From positions 1 through 64,000 of the forward strand of contig CAZMBP010000051.1 of NCBI GenBank assembly GCA_964564545.1: a stretch of DNA of 64,000 nucleotides, in the 5' to 3' direction. Under the pieces are notes generated by a model, which was not told the DNA's origin, did not search any database, and saw nothing but the letters and a program-made list of their open reading frames with translations. Positions 50,025-58,322 of the stretch are shown piece after piece (the first letter of the stretch is position 1; the number at the start of each line of letters is the position of its first letter). This DNA is from CAJQQY01 sp964564545 (GTDB lineage: Bacteria > Bacteroidota > Bacteroidia > Chitinophagales > Saprospiraceae). A program made the translations under genes and the position numbers.

Positions 50025-52190
50025 ATGGTAATAACGAAACAAAAATCCGCTCAAATTTTTTCTCAAACACAAACTTGTGTAGATGAGATAATTGAAAGAG
50101 TTGGAAAAAAAATAGTACTCGGGCTTCCGCTTGGAGCAGGAAAACCTAATTATTTTGTCAATGCAATTTATGATCGAGCCAAACAAGATCCAAGCATAGA
50201 TTTAACCATTTTGACTGCTTTGACTTTAGAAAAACCTAAAGGAAAAAGTTTGTTGGAAAAAAGATTTATGGAACCATTTGCTGATAGAGTATTTGAAGAC
50301 TATCCTGATTTGGCTTACGAAATTGATCGAACAAAAGACCAACTTCCTTCGAATATTGAGATCATTGAATTTTATTTTCCCGCAGGAAAGTTTACTCATA
50401 ATTTAAAAGCACAAAGAAATTACATAAGTTGTAATTACACACATGTAGTGAGGGATTTGATGGATCGAGATGTCAATGTCATTGCACAAATGGTTAATAT
50501 TTCGTTGGACAAAAAACGAGTTAGCTTGAGTTGTAATGCAGATGTGACTACCGATATTATGGAAGAAGATAAGGATAAGAAAATAGTCTATGTTGGACAA
50601 GTGAATCGAAACTTGCCATACATGTTTGGTGATGCTGATATCTCAATTGATTCTTTCGATTACATTATTGATAATCCAGAAGAAGAATTCAAAGTTTTTG
50701 GACCACCTAAAATGTCAGTCTCTGATGCAGATTACATGATTGGATTATTAGGAAGTACTTTGGTCAAAGACGATGGAGAATTACAAGTTGGAATTGGATC
50801 ATTGGGTGATGCATTGGTTTATGCATTGAAAATGAGACATGAAGGAAATAATCTTTATCGAGGTATTTTGAAGGATTTTAAAATAGATAAAAAGTTTGAA
50901 AGAATTATAAATAGAGTAGGAGGGACAAATACATTTGAAGTTGGTCTTTTTGGCGCGACTGAAATGCTTGTTGATAGTTTTATGTTTTTAGTGGAAAGTG
51001 GAATTATGAAAAAGAAAGTTTACGATCATGTTATTCTCCAAAGACTGATTAACGAAGGTTTTATTGTTGAAGATCAAATTACCGCTGATACACTTTATCT
51101 GTTATTACGACGTGGAGCCATCTCTGCTCAATTGACCAAAAAGGATTTTGATTTTTTACAGCGCTTTGGAATTTTTAAAGAAAAATTAAAATACGAATAT
51201 GGTAAAATTATTTTTCCAGATAATTCGAGTGTTGAAGCTGATTTAAATATTGATGAATGCTCTGAGACAATAGCGAATAGATGTATTGGAAATCATTTGA
51301 AAAATGGAGCAGTTATTCATGGTGGTTTTTTCTTAGGGCCAACTAAATTTTATCAATGGCTTAGAGCAATGCCTGAACGAAGACGACGAGAAATTCACAT
51401 GAAGAGTGTTCGCAAAATCAACCAACTTTATGGGCACGAAGAAATAGATCGTTTGCATAGAAAAAATGCAAGATTTATAAATACTTGTTTGATGATGACG
51501 TTGAGTGGAGCTGCTGTTTCCGATGGGTTGGAAGATGGGAATGTGATTAGTGGGGTAGGAGGGCAATATAATTTTGTGGATATGGCGCATGCTTTACCTG
51601 ATGGACATTCTATTTTGCAACTTCGATCTACTCGTACTTCAGGAGGGAAAGTTCAATCTAATATTGTTTGGAATTATGGACATACAACGATTCCTCGCCA
51701 CCTTCGGGACATCGTAATTACGGAATATGGAATTGCATTTATTCGAGGAAAAACGGATGAGGAAATTATTAAGGAATTGATTCAAATTGCAGATTCACGA
51801 TTTCAAAATGAACTGGTAGCCAAAGCAAAATCTAAAGGTAAACTTTCACCTGAATACGAGGTGCCAGAAATTTTTAGAAATAATTTTCCAAAAACCATTC
51901 AAGAGCAATTAGCAGGTTATAAAAAGGAAGGTTTATTTCCCGTGTTTCCTTTTGGAACTGACTTTACGGAAGAAGAACAAATTATAGGGAAAGCATTAAA
52001 ATCATTGAAGAAAAAAACTGGCACAAGTTCGGGGAAACTGATGACCATTTTGAAAGGATTGATAAGTTTCGGGACACCCGAAAAAACGCTTCCTTATTTG
52101 GAACGGATGAAACTTGAAAATCCGAAAACTTTTGAAGAAAAGTTATATCGGAAATTATTGGTTAAAGAGTTGGGGAATATTTTGAATTAA
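50025..52190 (+). CDS. acetyl-CoA hydrolase/transferase family enzyme
   Basis: With ATG at 50025 the protein has 721 residues (an in-frame GTG at 49983 would add 14). The acetyl-CoA hydrolase / CoA-transferase fold is supported by L-G-L-P-L-G-A-G-K-P (about 32-41), G-I-G-S-L-G-D-A-L (about 264-272), G-A-T-E-M-L-V (about 313-319) and the C-terminal-domain motif S-G-V-G-G-Q-Y-N-F-V (about 509-518). It is longer than the usual 430-510 residue members, with an extra C-terminal helical region after about residue 600. It probably moves CoA between acetyl-CoA (or another acyl-CoA) and an acid; I cannot say which. Regulatory sites shared with pckA suggest acetate or central carbon metabolism. Confidence 0.82.
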   Translation: MVITKQKSAQIFSQTQTCVDEIIERVGKKIVLGLPLGAGKPNYFVNAIYDRAKQDPSIDLTILTALTLEKPKGKSLLEKRFMEPFADRVFEDYPDLAYEIDRTKDQLPSNIEIIEFYFPAGKFTHNLKAQRNYISCNYTHVVRDLMDRDVNVIAQMVNISLDKKRVSLSCNADVTTDIMEEDKDKKIVYVGQVNRNLPYMFGDADISIDSFDYIIDNPEEEFKVFGPPKMSVSDADYMIGLLGSTLVKDDGELQVGIGSLGDALVYALKMRHEGNNLYRGILKDFKIDKKFERIINRVGGTNTFEVGLFGATEMLVDSFMFLVESGIMKKKVYDHVILQRLINEGFIVEDQITADTLYLLLRRGAISAQLTKKDFDFLQRFGIFKEKLKYEYGKIIFPDNSSVEADLNIDECSETIANRCIGNHLKNGAVIHGGFFLGPTKFYQWLRAMPERRRREIHMKSVRKINQLYGHEEIDRLHRKNARFINTCLMMTLSGAAVSDGLEDGNVISGVGGQYNFVDMAHALPDGHSILQLRSTRTSGGKVQSNIVWNYGHTTIPRHLRDIVITEYGIAFIRGKTDEEIIKELIQIADSRFQNELVAKAKSKGKLSPEYEVPEIFRNNFPKTIQEQLAGYKKEGLFPVFPFGTDFTEEEQIIGKALKSLKKKTGTSSGKLMTILKGLISFGTPEKTLPYLERMKLENPKTFEEKLYRKLLVKELGNILN

Positions 52191-52213
52191 TTTTTTAACG
52201 AAAAAAACAAACC

Positions 52214-52474
52214 ATGAGTAAATTTTGTCAAAGCTGTGGGATGCCTCTAAAACAAGATCCCGAAAAAGGCGGAACAAATACCGATGGCAGCAAAAGTGGA
52301 AAATATTGTAGCTACTGTTATCAAGATGGAAAATTTTTTCAACCTGAAATGACTGCCAAAGAAATGCAAAAATTCTGTATTGAAAAAATGAATGAACAAG
52401 GAACACCTAGATTTCTTGGTTGGATAATGACAAGAGGAATTCCCCGACTTGAAAGGTGGAAAAATGTATCTTAA
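52214..52474 (+). CDS. putative zinc-ribbon domain protein
   Basis: This 86-residue protein begins F-C-Q-S-C-G-M-P-L and has K-Y-C-S-Y-C-Y-Q-D-G, giving two C-x2-C pairs that form a zinc ribbon. The rest (M-T-A-K-E-M-Q-K-F-C-I-E-K-M) matches the family described as putative zinc ribbon domain proteins of bacteria, whose function is not known. It is only 23 bp after the CoA-enzyme gene, so co-transcription is probable. Its last codons overlap the frame of the following lipoprotein if the longer start of that gene is used. Confidence 0.8.
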   Translation: MSKFCQSCGMPLKQDPEKGGTNTDGSKSGKYCSYCYQDGKFFQPEMTAKEMQKFCIEKMNEQGTPRFLGWIMTRGIPRLERWKNVS

Positions 52475-52491
52475 AATTTAATTTTTTGAAA

Positions 52492-52827
52492 ATGAAAACT
52501 TTTAAATTAATTTTTCCCTTTATTCTTTTATTTACGTTTTTGAGTTGTCAGGATTGTGATGATGATATTTCAATGATTTATATTGAAACTAAATGCGCTG
52601 ACCCTTGGCAAACTGGAGAGGGTAATTCTGATGATGAGGTACTGACTGCGGTTGAAGATTATCTATCTGATTTAGATATTGATTTTGATGATCTTGAAAT
52701 CTATTTCGATGAAACTTATGCCGAAGATTGTGAAGCTTGTGTTTGTACCTCTGGACGAGTAATTAGATTAGAAGCGGAAGAAGATCAAGTGGATGAATTA
52801 CAAGTAGAAGGGTTCGTGATAGAGTAA
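52492..52827 (+). CDS. small acidic lipoprotein of unknown function
   Basis: With ATG at 52492 (instead of a longer start at 52456 overlapping the zinc-ribbon gene) this is a 111-residue lipoprotein. A hydrophobic leader ends in L-S-C (residues about 17-19), giving a lipobox Cys. The mature chain is strongly acidic, rich in Asp and Glu, and has five further cysteines (Q-D-C-D-D near the anchor, T-K-C-A-D, and E-D-C-E-A-C-V-C near the C-terminus), likely disulfide-bonded or metal-binding. I do not recognise a family. The acidic character suggests calcium or metal contact, which is inference. Confidence 0.62.
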   Translation: MKTFKLIFPFILLFTFLSCQDCDDDISMIYIETKCADPWQTGEGNSDDEVLTAVEDYLSDLDIDFDDLEIYFDETYAEDCEACVCTSGRVIRLEAEEDQVDELQVEGFVIE

Positions 52828-52847
52828 AAATTAGATTCTTAAAATAG

Positions 52848-52881
52848 TAAATGGGTATCGAAATACTTCGATACCCATTTA
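52848..52881 (+). terminator. Hairpin terminator after the small lipoprotein gene
   Basis: Arms TAAATGGGTATCGA (52848-52861) and TCGATACCCATTTA (52868-52881) are perfect with a 6-base loop. It follows the stop by 20 bp and is followed by TCATTTT. Confidence 0.75.
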
Positions 52882-52954
52882 TCATTTTAGAGTTGCCATC
52901 TCTTTTATCTTACTTTTTGAATGACTCAAAACTCGAGATGACTTATACTTTTAT

Positions 52955-54184
52955 CTATTGTTTTACAATTTTTTGAGAAACTACTTCGTCTCCCAAATCA
53001 ATTCTTAAATAATAAACTCCAGTAGGAAGACTTTTGATATTTAATGTAATTGCATAAACATTATTAGAAGGAATCTCTTCCAAAACTTGTTGACCATTCA
53101 GATTAAATAATCCTATATTTTTAATCTCACTAGTACCTTCTTTTAGTTGAATAGTAACTTGATCTTGAGTAGGATTTGGAGAAATAACTACTTCATCATT
53201 TTCTAATTCTGTAGTTGAGGTCGGAGGGTCTCCTTCACCAAGATAGAATCTATATACATTTAAATCTTCCACCAACGAAAGTGAATACCCATTGTAAAAA
53301 TAAATATAATCGTCGATTATAAATGAAGAAGGTGCCCATCGTGAAGAACCAGGATGAGGAGGCATGCCGTTCCATTTATCTTCTACAGGATCATATTCCC
53401 AAAAATCTCCAAAAGGCATAACATTATGATCGTCTCCATCACCACTTAAAACATAACCTTTACCACCATAACTAAATTGGGTACCAGCTACTCGACCTTC
53501 TGAAGGAAGTGTTGCCATTTGTTCCCACTCTTCTGTTTGAGGATCGTATCGATACCATTCATCGAAAATATTTACACCATTAGCAGTATTATTTCCATGC
53601 CCTAATCCAGTATAAATATAATCACCAATAGCAAATTGGTAAGGATGATGTCTTGGAAGATCTGGGAAGTCAGGTTTCTGAGACCAAGTATTTGAGGCCA
53701 TATCATATTCCCACCAATCGTTTAAATTTCCAGAAGGACCATTTCCCATCCCGATAAATATTTTTCCTTGATGAGCGATAAATGCAGGGTGAATACGAGC
53801 CTCACAAGGGCAACTAGCTAACTCTGTCCAAGTATTAGCATCTGGATCAAATACCCACAAGTCATCTAGGTAATTATTACTAGGACTGATACCAAAACCA
53901 ATATATGCTTTGCCATCCCAAGTATCACCAATTCCAAATCCACGACTTGTGCCAGGGAAATCATCCTCTTGAGTCCAAATGTCTGAAGTTGGATCATAAG
54001 TATAAACTCGACTAGAAGGAACTTCATTGATACTACCTGTCACGGAATATCCAATACCATTTAGTCCAAAGCCAATACTATGGTGACTTCGATATGGTGA
54101 TTCGTTAAGTAATTCCCAAGTTTGGGCATTAACTGAAAAGCAATAAAAAATTGAGAAAAATAAGATGAATAGATGTTTAGTCAT
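52955..54184 (-). CDS. Kelch-repeat protein with T9SS sorting domain
   Basis: This 409-residue exported protein has a signal peptide (about 1-20), then about six Kelch-type blades of the form G-x-G-x-x-x-x-D-x-W-x-x-x-x-x-x-x-W (for example Y-I-G-F-G-I-S-P-S-N-N-Y-L-D-D-L-W-V-F-D and D-W-W-E-Y-D). This predicts a six-bladed beta-propeller. A C-terminal T9SS sorting domain follows (I-S-P-N-P-T-Q-D near residue 335, and G-V-Y-Y-L-R-I near 390). It is therefore exported to the cell surface or outside. The ligand is unknown; such proteins often bind sugars or proteins. The 358-bp region upstream has no gene. Confidence 0.87.
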   Translation of the reverse strand: MTKHLFILFFSIFYCFSVNAQTWELLNESPYRSHHSIGFGLNGIGYSVTGSINEVPSSRVYTYDPTSDIWTQEDDFPGTSRGFGIGDTWDGKAYIGFGISPSNNYLDDLWVFDPDANTWTELASCPCEARIHPAFIAHQGKIFIGMGNGPSGNLNDWWEYDMASNTWSQKPDFPDLPRHHPYQFAIGDYIYTGLGHGNNTANGVNIFDEWYRYDPQTEEWEQMATLPSEGRVAGTQFSYGGKGYVLSGDGDDHNVMPFGDFWEYDPVEDKWNGMPPHPGSSRWAPSSFIIDDYIYFYNGYSLSLVEDLNVYRFYLGEGDPPTSTTELENDEVVISPNPTQDQVTIQLKEGTSEIKNIGLFNLNGQQVLEEIPSNNVYAITLNIKSLPTGVYYLRIDLGDEVVSQKIVKQ

Positions 54185-54542
54185 TTCGTAAGTTTTTTTA
54201 ATTGGAAAATAAGGTTAGTAACCAATACATTTTAAGCAACAAACCTAAGACAGAATAGTTGATAATTGAAACGTGAATGATGTATTTGTAACCTACTTTA
54301 CATTGAAAATATTTATTATTAATTGAATACGCTTGATGTTAGTTTTTTTATTACTGACAAAAATCAAATTACCAACTAACATAAGTCACCTTTATTATAT
54401 ATGAAATCTAACACCTTTGGGAAGTAAATTATAATATACAGTCAATAAAAAATATGAGAATATTTAAAGCGAATGGAAATTTAAATCACATTTAAAAAAT
54501 AAGTGACTCCGTATTTTTAACGTTTTTTTAAAACCAAATACG
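54185..54542. other. 358-bp divergent intergenic region, nothing recognised
   Basis: The DNA between the Kelch gene and the PI-PLC-like gene is very AT-rich. No reading frame, hairpin or TAnnTTTG box could be supported. It should contain two divergent promoters. Confidence 0.4.
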
Positions 54543-55721
54543 ATGAAAAAATATTTGAAGTTTTTATTGTTTTTATCCTTTGCAGTATTATTACTTCCAA
54601 CCTGTAAAGATGATGATACACCTCCAGAATTGACCTGTGAAGAAAAAATCGAAGATTTAAAAATCAATCAACTCCAAGTCATTGGTAGCCATAATAGTTA
54701 TCGACAACGAACTTATGCACCAATCTTACAATATCTTTTTGATAGTATACATCTATTGCCACCTGGATTTACTCCACTTGTTTGGGATTATGATCATGCT
54801 ACCTTAGCAGAACAGTTTTCTGATTATGGTATTCGTAGCATTGAATTAGATGTTTATAATGACCCTAACGGTGGTTTATTTTATATCCGAATTGGTAATG
54901 GTTTTGTTGGAGAAGATCCAATTTCTAATGAACCAAAACTTCTCGAACCAGGATTGAAAGTTCTGCATTTTCCTGATTTAGATTATCGTACCCATTACTT
55001 AACTTTTAAGGATGCGTTAACTGCAGTAAAAAATTGGTCAGCAAGTAATCCTAATCATGTGCCTATTTCAATAATGGTTGAGACCAAAGAAGATAGTCCA
55101 AATGCATTGTTAGGTGATCCTTTTACTGTTACCATTCCTTTTGATAAAACAGCTGTAGAGTCTATTGATCAAGAAATCAAGGATGTTTATGGTAATGACC
55201 TTACAGGAGTTTTGACGCCCGATGATTTACGTGGTTCTTATGCTACTTTGAATGAAGCCGTTTTGGCGAATAATTGGCCTAAACTTGGAGATGCTCGAGG
55301 AAAAGTAATGTTCATATTGTCAACTAATAATGAAATGAAAGCAGGATATTTAGATGGGCATGCTTCCTTGGAAAATCGTGCAATGTTTATTTTTTCCGAG
55401 GCAGGAAATCCTGAAGCTGCATTTGTGAAATTGGATGACCCAATTACAGATGGAACTTCCATCAAAGAGTATGTAGAAGCTGGTTATATGATCAGAACTA
55501 GAGCCGATGCCAATACTTTAGAAGCGCGAAGTGGAGATACTCAACGACGTGATGCTGCCTTAAGTAGTGGAGCTCAAATTGTATCTACGGATTACTACAA
55601 ACCAGATGGTCGAGCGGACTGGAGTAATTATTCTGTTGAGTTGCCGAATGGAGATATGGCGAGAATAAGTCCAGTATTCAATGAGTCAATAGAATTGACT
55701 TGTGAAATAAAGGAACAATAA
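54543..55721 (+). CDS. PI-PLC-like lipoprotein (Ca2+-dependent phospholipase C1 type)
   Basis: This 392-residue protein has a lipoprotein signal ending at L-L-P-T-C (C21). It resembles the calcium-dependent phosphatidylinositol-specific phospholipase C-like family: V-I-G-S-H-N-S-Y (H50, catalytic type) and R-S-I-E-L-D-V-Y near residues 98-105 (E/D metal ligands), a second H in V-L-H-F-P-D-L-D near 142, and a TIM-barrel-type layout to the C-terminal Y-K-P-D-G-R-A-D-W. It is expected to cleave a phosphodiester-linked lipid or headgroup, possibly at the cell surface; bacterial members have few tested substrates. A terminator hairpin follows. Confidence 0.8.
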   Translation: MKKYLKFLLFLSFAVLLLPTCKDDDTPPELTCEEKIEDLKINQLQVIGSHNSYRQRTYAPILQYLFDSIHLLPPGFTPLVWDYDHATLAEQFSDYGIRSIELDVYNDPNGGLFYIRIGNGFVGEDPISNEPKLLEPGLKVLHFPDLDYRTHYLTFKDALTAVKNWSASNPNHVPISIMVETKEDSPNALLGDPFTVTIPFDKTAVESIDQEIKDVYGNDLTGVLTPDDLRGSYATLNEAVLANNWPKLGDARGKVMFILSTNNEMKAGYLDGHASLENRAMFIFSEAGNPEAAFVKLDDPITDGTSIKEYVEAGYMIRTRADANTLEARSGDTQRRDAALSSGAQIVSTDYYKPDGRADWSNYSVELPNGDMARISPVFNESIELTCEIKEQ

Positions 55722-55749
55722 TTTTAAGCAAGACTTTTGTCAAATAGAA

Positions 55750-55777
55750 AAGCCCAACAGTTAATACTGTTGGGCTT
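55750..55777. terminator. Hairpin terminator between convergent genes
   Basis: Perfect 12-base arms AAGCCCAACAGT (55750-55761) and ACTGTTGGGCTT (55766-55777) with loop TAAT are followed by CCTTTTTT. It ends the PI-PLC-like gene. Confidence 0.85.
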
Positions 55778-55808
55778 CCTTTTTTACTCTAAGATTCTGA
55801 TTGTATAG

Positions 55809-58088
55809 TTATTTTATTTTAATAAATTTTAAAACCTGATTTTCTATCTTCCCAGATATTCTAAGGAAGTAAGTTCCATTTTCAAAGATATTGATGCTAT
55901 CGGTATTAAGGTTTAATTCACCATCCTCGAATTCCCTCACATCCATGAATAACAGTCGTCCACTTCTATCAAAAATCTCAATTAGATTTTCATCAGAGTT
56001 AAGGTTATTTGTTTTAAGATGAATAACATCTTTAACAGGATTTGGAAATAATTGCATCGAAGGAGCTGAATCAAATTTCACCACTTCAATGTGCGAGTAT
56101 TCAAATGATCCATCTAAATCGACAATTTTCAATCTGTAATAATTCAATCCGTTTTTCGGATCAAGATCATTGTAGTTATATGTTCGAGCAATGGTGGTAT
56201 TTCCAGCACTTGATCTTTGTCCAATGGATTCAAAACTAAATCCATTAATAGATCTCTCAACTTCAAAATAACTTGTATTTCGCTCTGATGCAGTTTCCCA
56301 TTGCATGTACACTTGAGTGTTTTGCTGAACTGCTTGAAATTTAGTCAACTCTACCGGTAAAGCATTTAAAGCTGAAATAGAACCTAATGTGAACTTTTGA
56401 TCTCCCCATGGTGGAGGATCCCCCATCACTAAATTACTAGTTACTGTTCCAGAAGTTGTTGTTCCGTTTGTTGCACTATTACCATAGTTCTCCCAAATTT
56501 CAGAACCAGAAGTTTCATCTAATCTAACTACAACCAAATCGTCTAACTCAGTAATTCCTCCAGCAATTCCTTCATGCCAATGGATAGTGACATTGACATC
56601 CTTTTCAGAATTTTTTTCAAAAGACCAATAGTTGTTTGAAATAATATTATTTATACTGGCATTAAAGTTATCTCCCCAAGGTGGTGGATCTCCGAAGAAT
56701 TCAGCTTTAATTTCTGAGGAGGATTTATCAACTTTAGAAATAGTTATTGGTGCATAGGTTGATGCAGAACCAATTGGAAAAGTAAATCCACTATCGCCTG
56801 TTTTACCAATTTTCATCATAGGCCCTTCAATATAAGCGGAATCACTCCCTCCTGAAATAGTGGCATTATCATCAATATAAAGCATTGCCGTTTCAGAAGT
56901 AATAATATTTCCTTTGTTTAAAGTCAAAACATCTTTTACTCTTAAATCTCCTTGTAAGGTCAAAGGTGAAGTAGAGGTGTTCTCTAAAGATAAATTAGTA
57001 ATAAATAAAGAATCATTACCTGAACTTCCCAAGTTTGCTGGAGGTATTATTTGCGGATTACTTCCATTGAATACAACTGTACTAGTATTATCCATGATGA
57101 GTGTTCCGAAGTTAGTAGGACGAAGAAAAGCACCGCCCAATTTTAAAACGGACTGATCATCCATGAAAATTTGGGCATCACCATCACTCAGGGCACTCAT
57201 GCTAATATTTCCTCTTATTTCGACAATAGCCGAAGAACCGGATGAAGCTAACATCGCCATACGATTTGCAGATGTTGAATTTAAATTCACATTACCGTTG
57301 ACGGTTAAACTACCACTACTGGTACCAGCACCTAATGCAAAAATTCCAGTACCTCCTGAATTAGTAAGTGAAGCATTTCCGTTGACTTGAAAATGCGATA
57401 GGCTAGAAGAAGAACCCACCAAGAAATTTTCTCCACCTGTCATATTCATCTCTAAATTTCCAATGATAGTTAATTCGGATGAGCCCTTTAGTTGAAATAA
57501 TAATTCTTTTCCATCATGACAATTCAAGAAAGTATTTCCAAGGATAGTTAATTTAGAACCAGATTCTAAAAGAATTTCTTCACTTGCTTCATCACTATCA
57601 GAATCATTATAATTATAGGTGAAAGTATTCTCAACAGTCATTGTGGCTGTATCCAATAAATGTAATCGTAACCTTTTGGTTTTATTATTTCCAGTAACTC
57701 TTTCGAAAAGAGCAGAGCCTAAAACTCTAAAATTCACAGTACCCTGAACGATTAGATCAACATGTTTATTAATATTATAAGCCGTTACTTCTAAATCTCC
57801 TGCCACAATAAATGAATTATCTCCTTCAATAGTTAAAGAGGAGTTTTCGGATGAAGAGTTGTTAATCTCCAATCTAGTAATTGTTACATTGCCTGCATTA
57901 TTATCAAAGGTAACATCATATCCATCAATGACAACTGTATCTCCAGATCCAGGAATTTGACCTTTATCCCAAGTCGAAGTTAAATGCCAACTAGCATTGG
58001 CCTTGGCTTTAAAAATGGTCGCATTAGATGTGGTGGGAAGGATAAAAAGGAATGCTAAAATGTTTAAAAGTTGTTTAAAGTCCTTCAT
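55809..58088 (-). CDS. T9SS-sorted secreted protein with beta-helical and fibronectin-like parts
   Basis: This 759-residue protein has a signal peptide (about 1-23) and a W-H-L-T-S-T-W-D-K-G-Q-I-P-G module with G-D-T-V-V-I-D near residues 30-60, resembling G8-like or pectin-lyase-like starts. Many short strand repeats (about 60-400) suggest a beta-helix. A domain of about 130 residues includes G-D-P-P-P-W-G-D at about 466, and a second copy lies at about 557. A fibronectin-like module (Q-V-Y-M-Q-W-E-T-A-S-E-R-N-T-S-Y-F-E-V-E-R, about 590-625) and a T9SS sorting domain (L-F-P-N-P-V-K-D and G-T-Y-F-L-R-I) complete it. Function is unknown; secretion through T9SS is well supported. Confidence 0.82.
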   Translation of the reverse strand: MKDFKQLLNILAFLFILPTTSNATIFKAKANASWHLTSTWDKGQIPGSGDTVVIDGYDVTFDNNAGNVTITRLEINNSSSENSSLTIEGDNSFIVAGDLEVTAYNINKHVDLIVQGTVNFRVLGSALFERVTGNNKTKRLRLHLLDTATMTVENTFTYNYNDSDSDEASEEILLESGSKLTILGNTFLNCHDGKELLFQLKGSSELTIIGNLEMNMTGGENFLVGSSSSLSHFQVNGNASLTNSGGTGIFALGAGTSSGSLTVNGNVNLNSTSANRMAMLASSGSSAIVEIRGNISMSALSDGDAQIFMDDQSVLKLGGAFLRPTNFGTLIMDNTSTVVFNGSNPQIIPPANLGSSGNDSLFITNLSLENTSTSPLTLQGDLRVKDVLTLNKGNIITSETAMLYIDDNATISGGSDSAYIEGPMMKIGKTGDSGFTFPIGSASTYAPITISKVDKSSSEIKAEFFGDPPPWGDNFNASINNIISNNYWSFEKNSEKDVNVTIHWHEGIAGGITELDDLVVVRLDETSGSEIWENYGNSATNGTTTSGTVTSNLVMGDPPPWGDQKFTLGSISALNALPVELTKFQAVQQNTQVYMQWETASERNTSYFEVERSINGFSFESIGQRSSAGNTTIARTYNYNDLDPKNGLNYYRLKIVDLDGSFEYSHIEVVKFDSAPSMQLFPNPVKDVIHLKTNNLNSDENLIEIFDRSGRLLFMDVREFEDGELNLNTDSINIFENGTYFLRISGKIENQVLKFIKIK

Positions 58089-58228
58089 GGTTAATTCTGT
58101 GTGTATATAGTTACTTGTGTATAGTCTATTTTAGACTTAACATAGATAAGTTGCAATTTTACTGCCAAAACTTAGAACCCAATTCTATTATAACTACTCT
58201 CAATTCTGGGTATTAAATAAGAATTAAC

Positions 58229-58249
58229 TATGACCCGTTTTATGTCATA
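58229..58249. promoter_or_regulatory. Inverted repeat upstream of the histidine kinase gene
   Basis: TATGAC (58229-58234) and GTCATA (58244-58249) are perfect inverses separated by 9 bp. It lies 74 bp before the kinase start, between two divergent genes. It could be an operator; no family is assigned. Confidence 0.35.
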
Positions 58250-58322
58250 TTTCCAAATGGAATAATGTTTGCATTTATCTAGCAACCCTTAAGGTTATTT
58301 TTTAATGTATTAAATATTGTTA

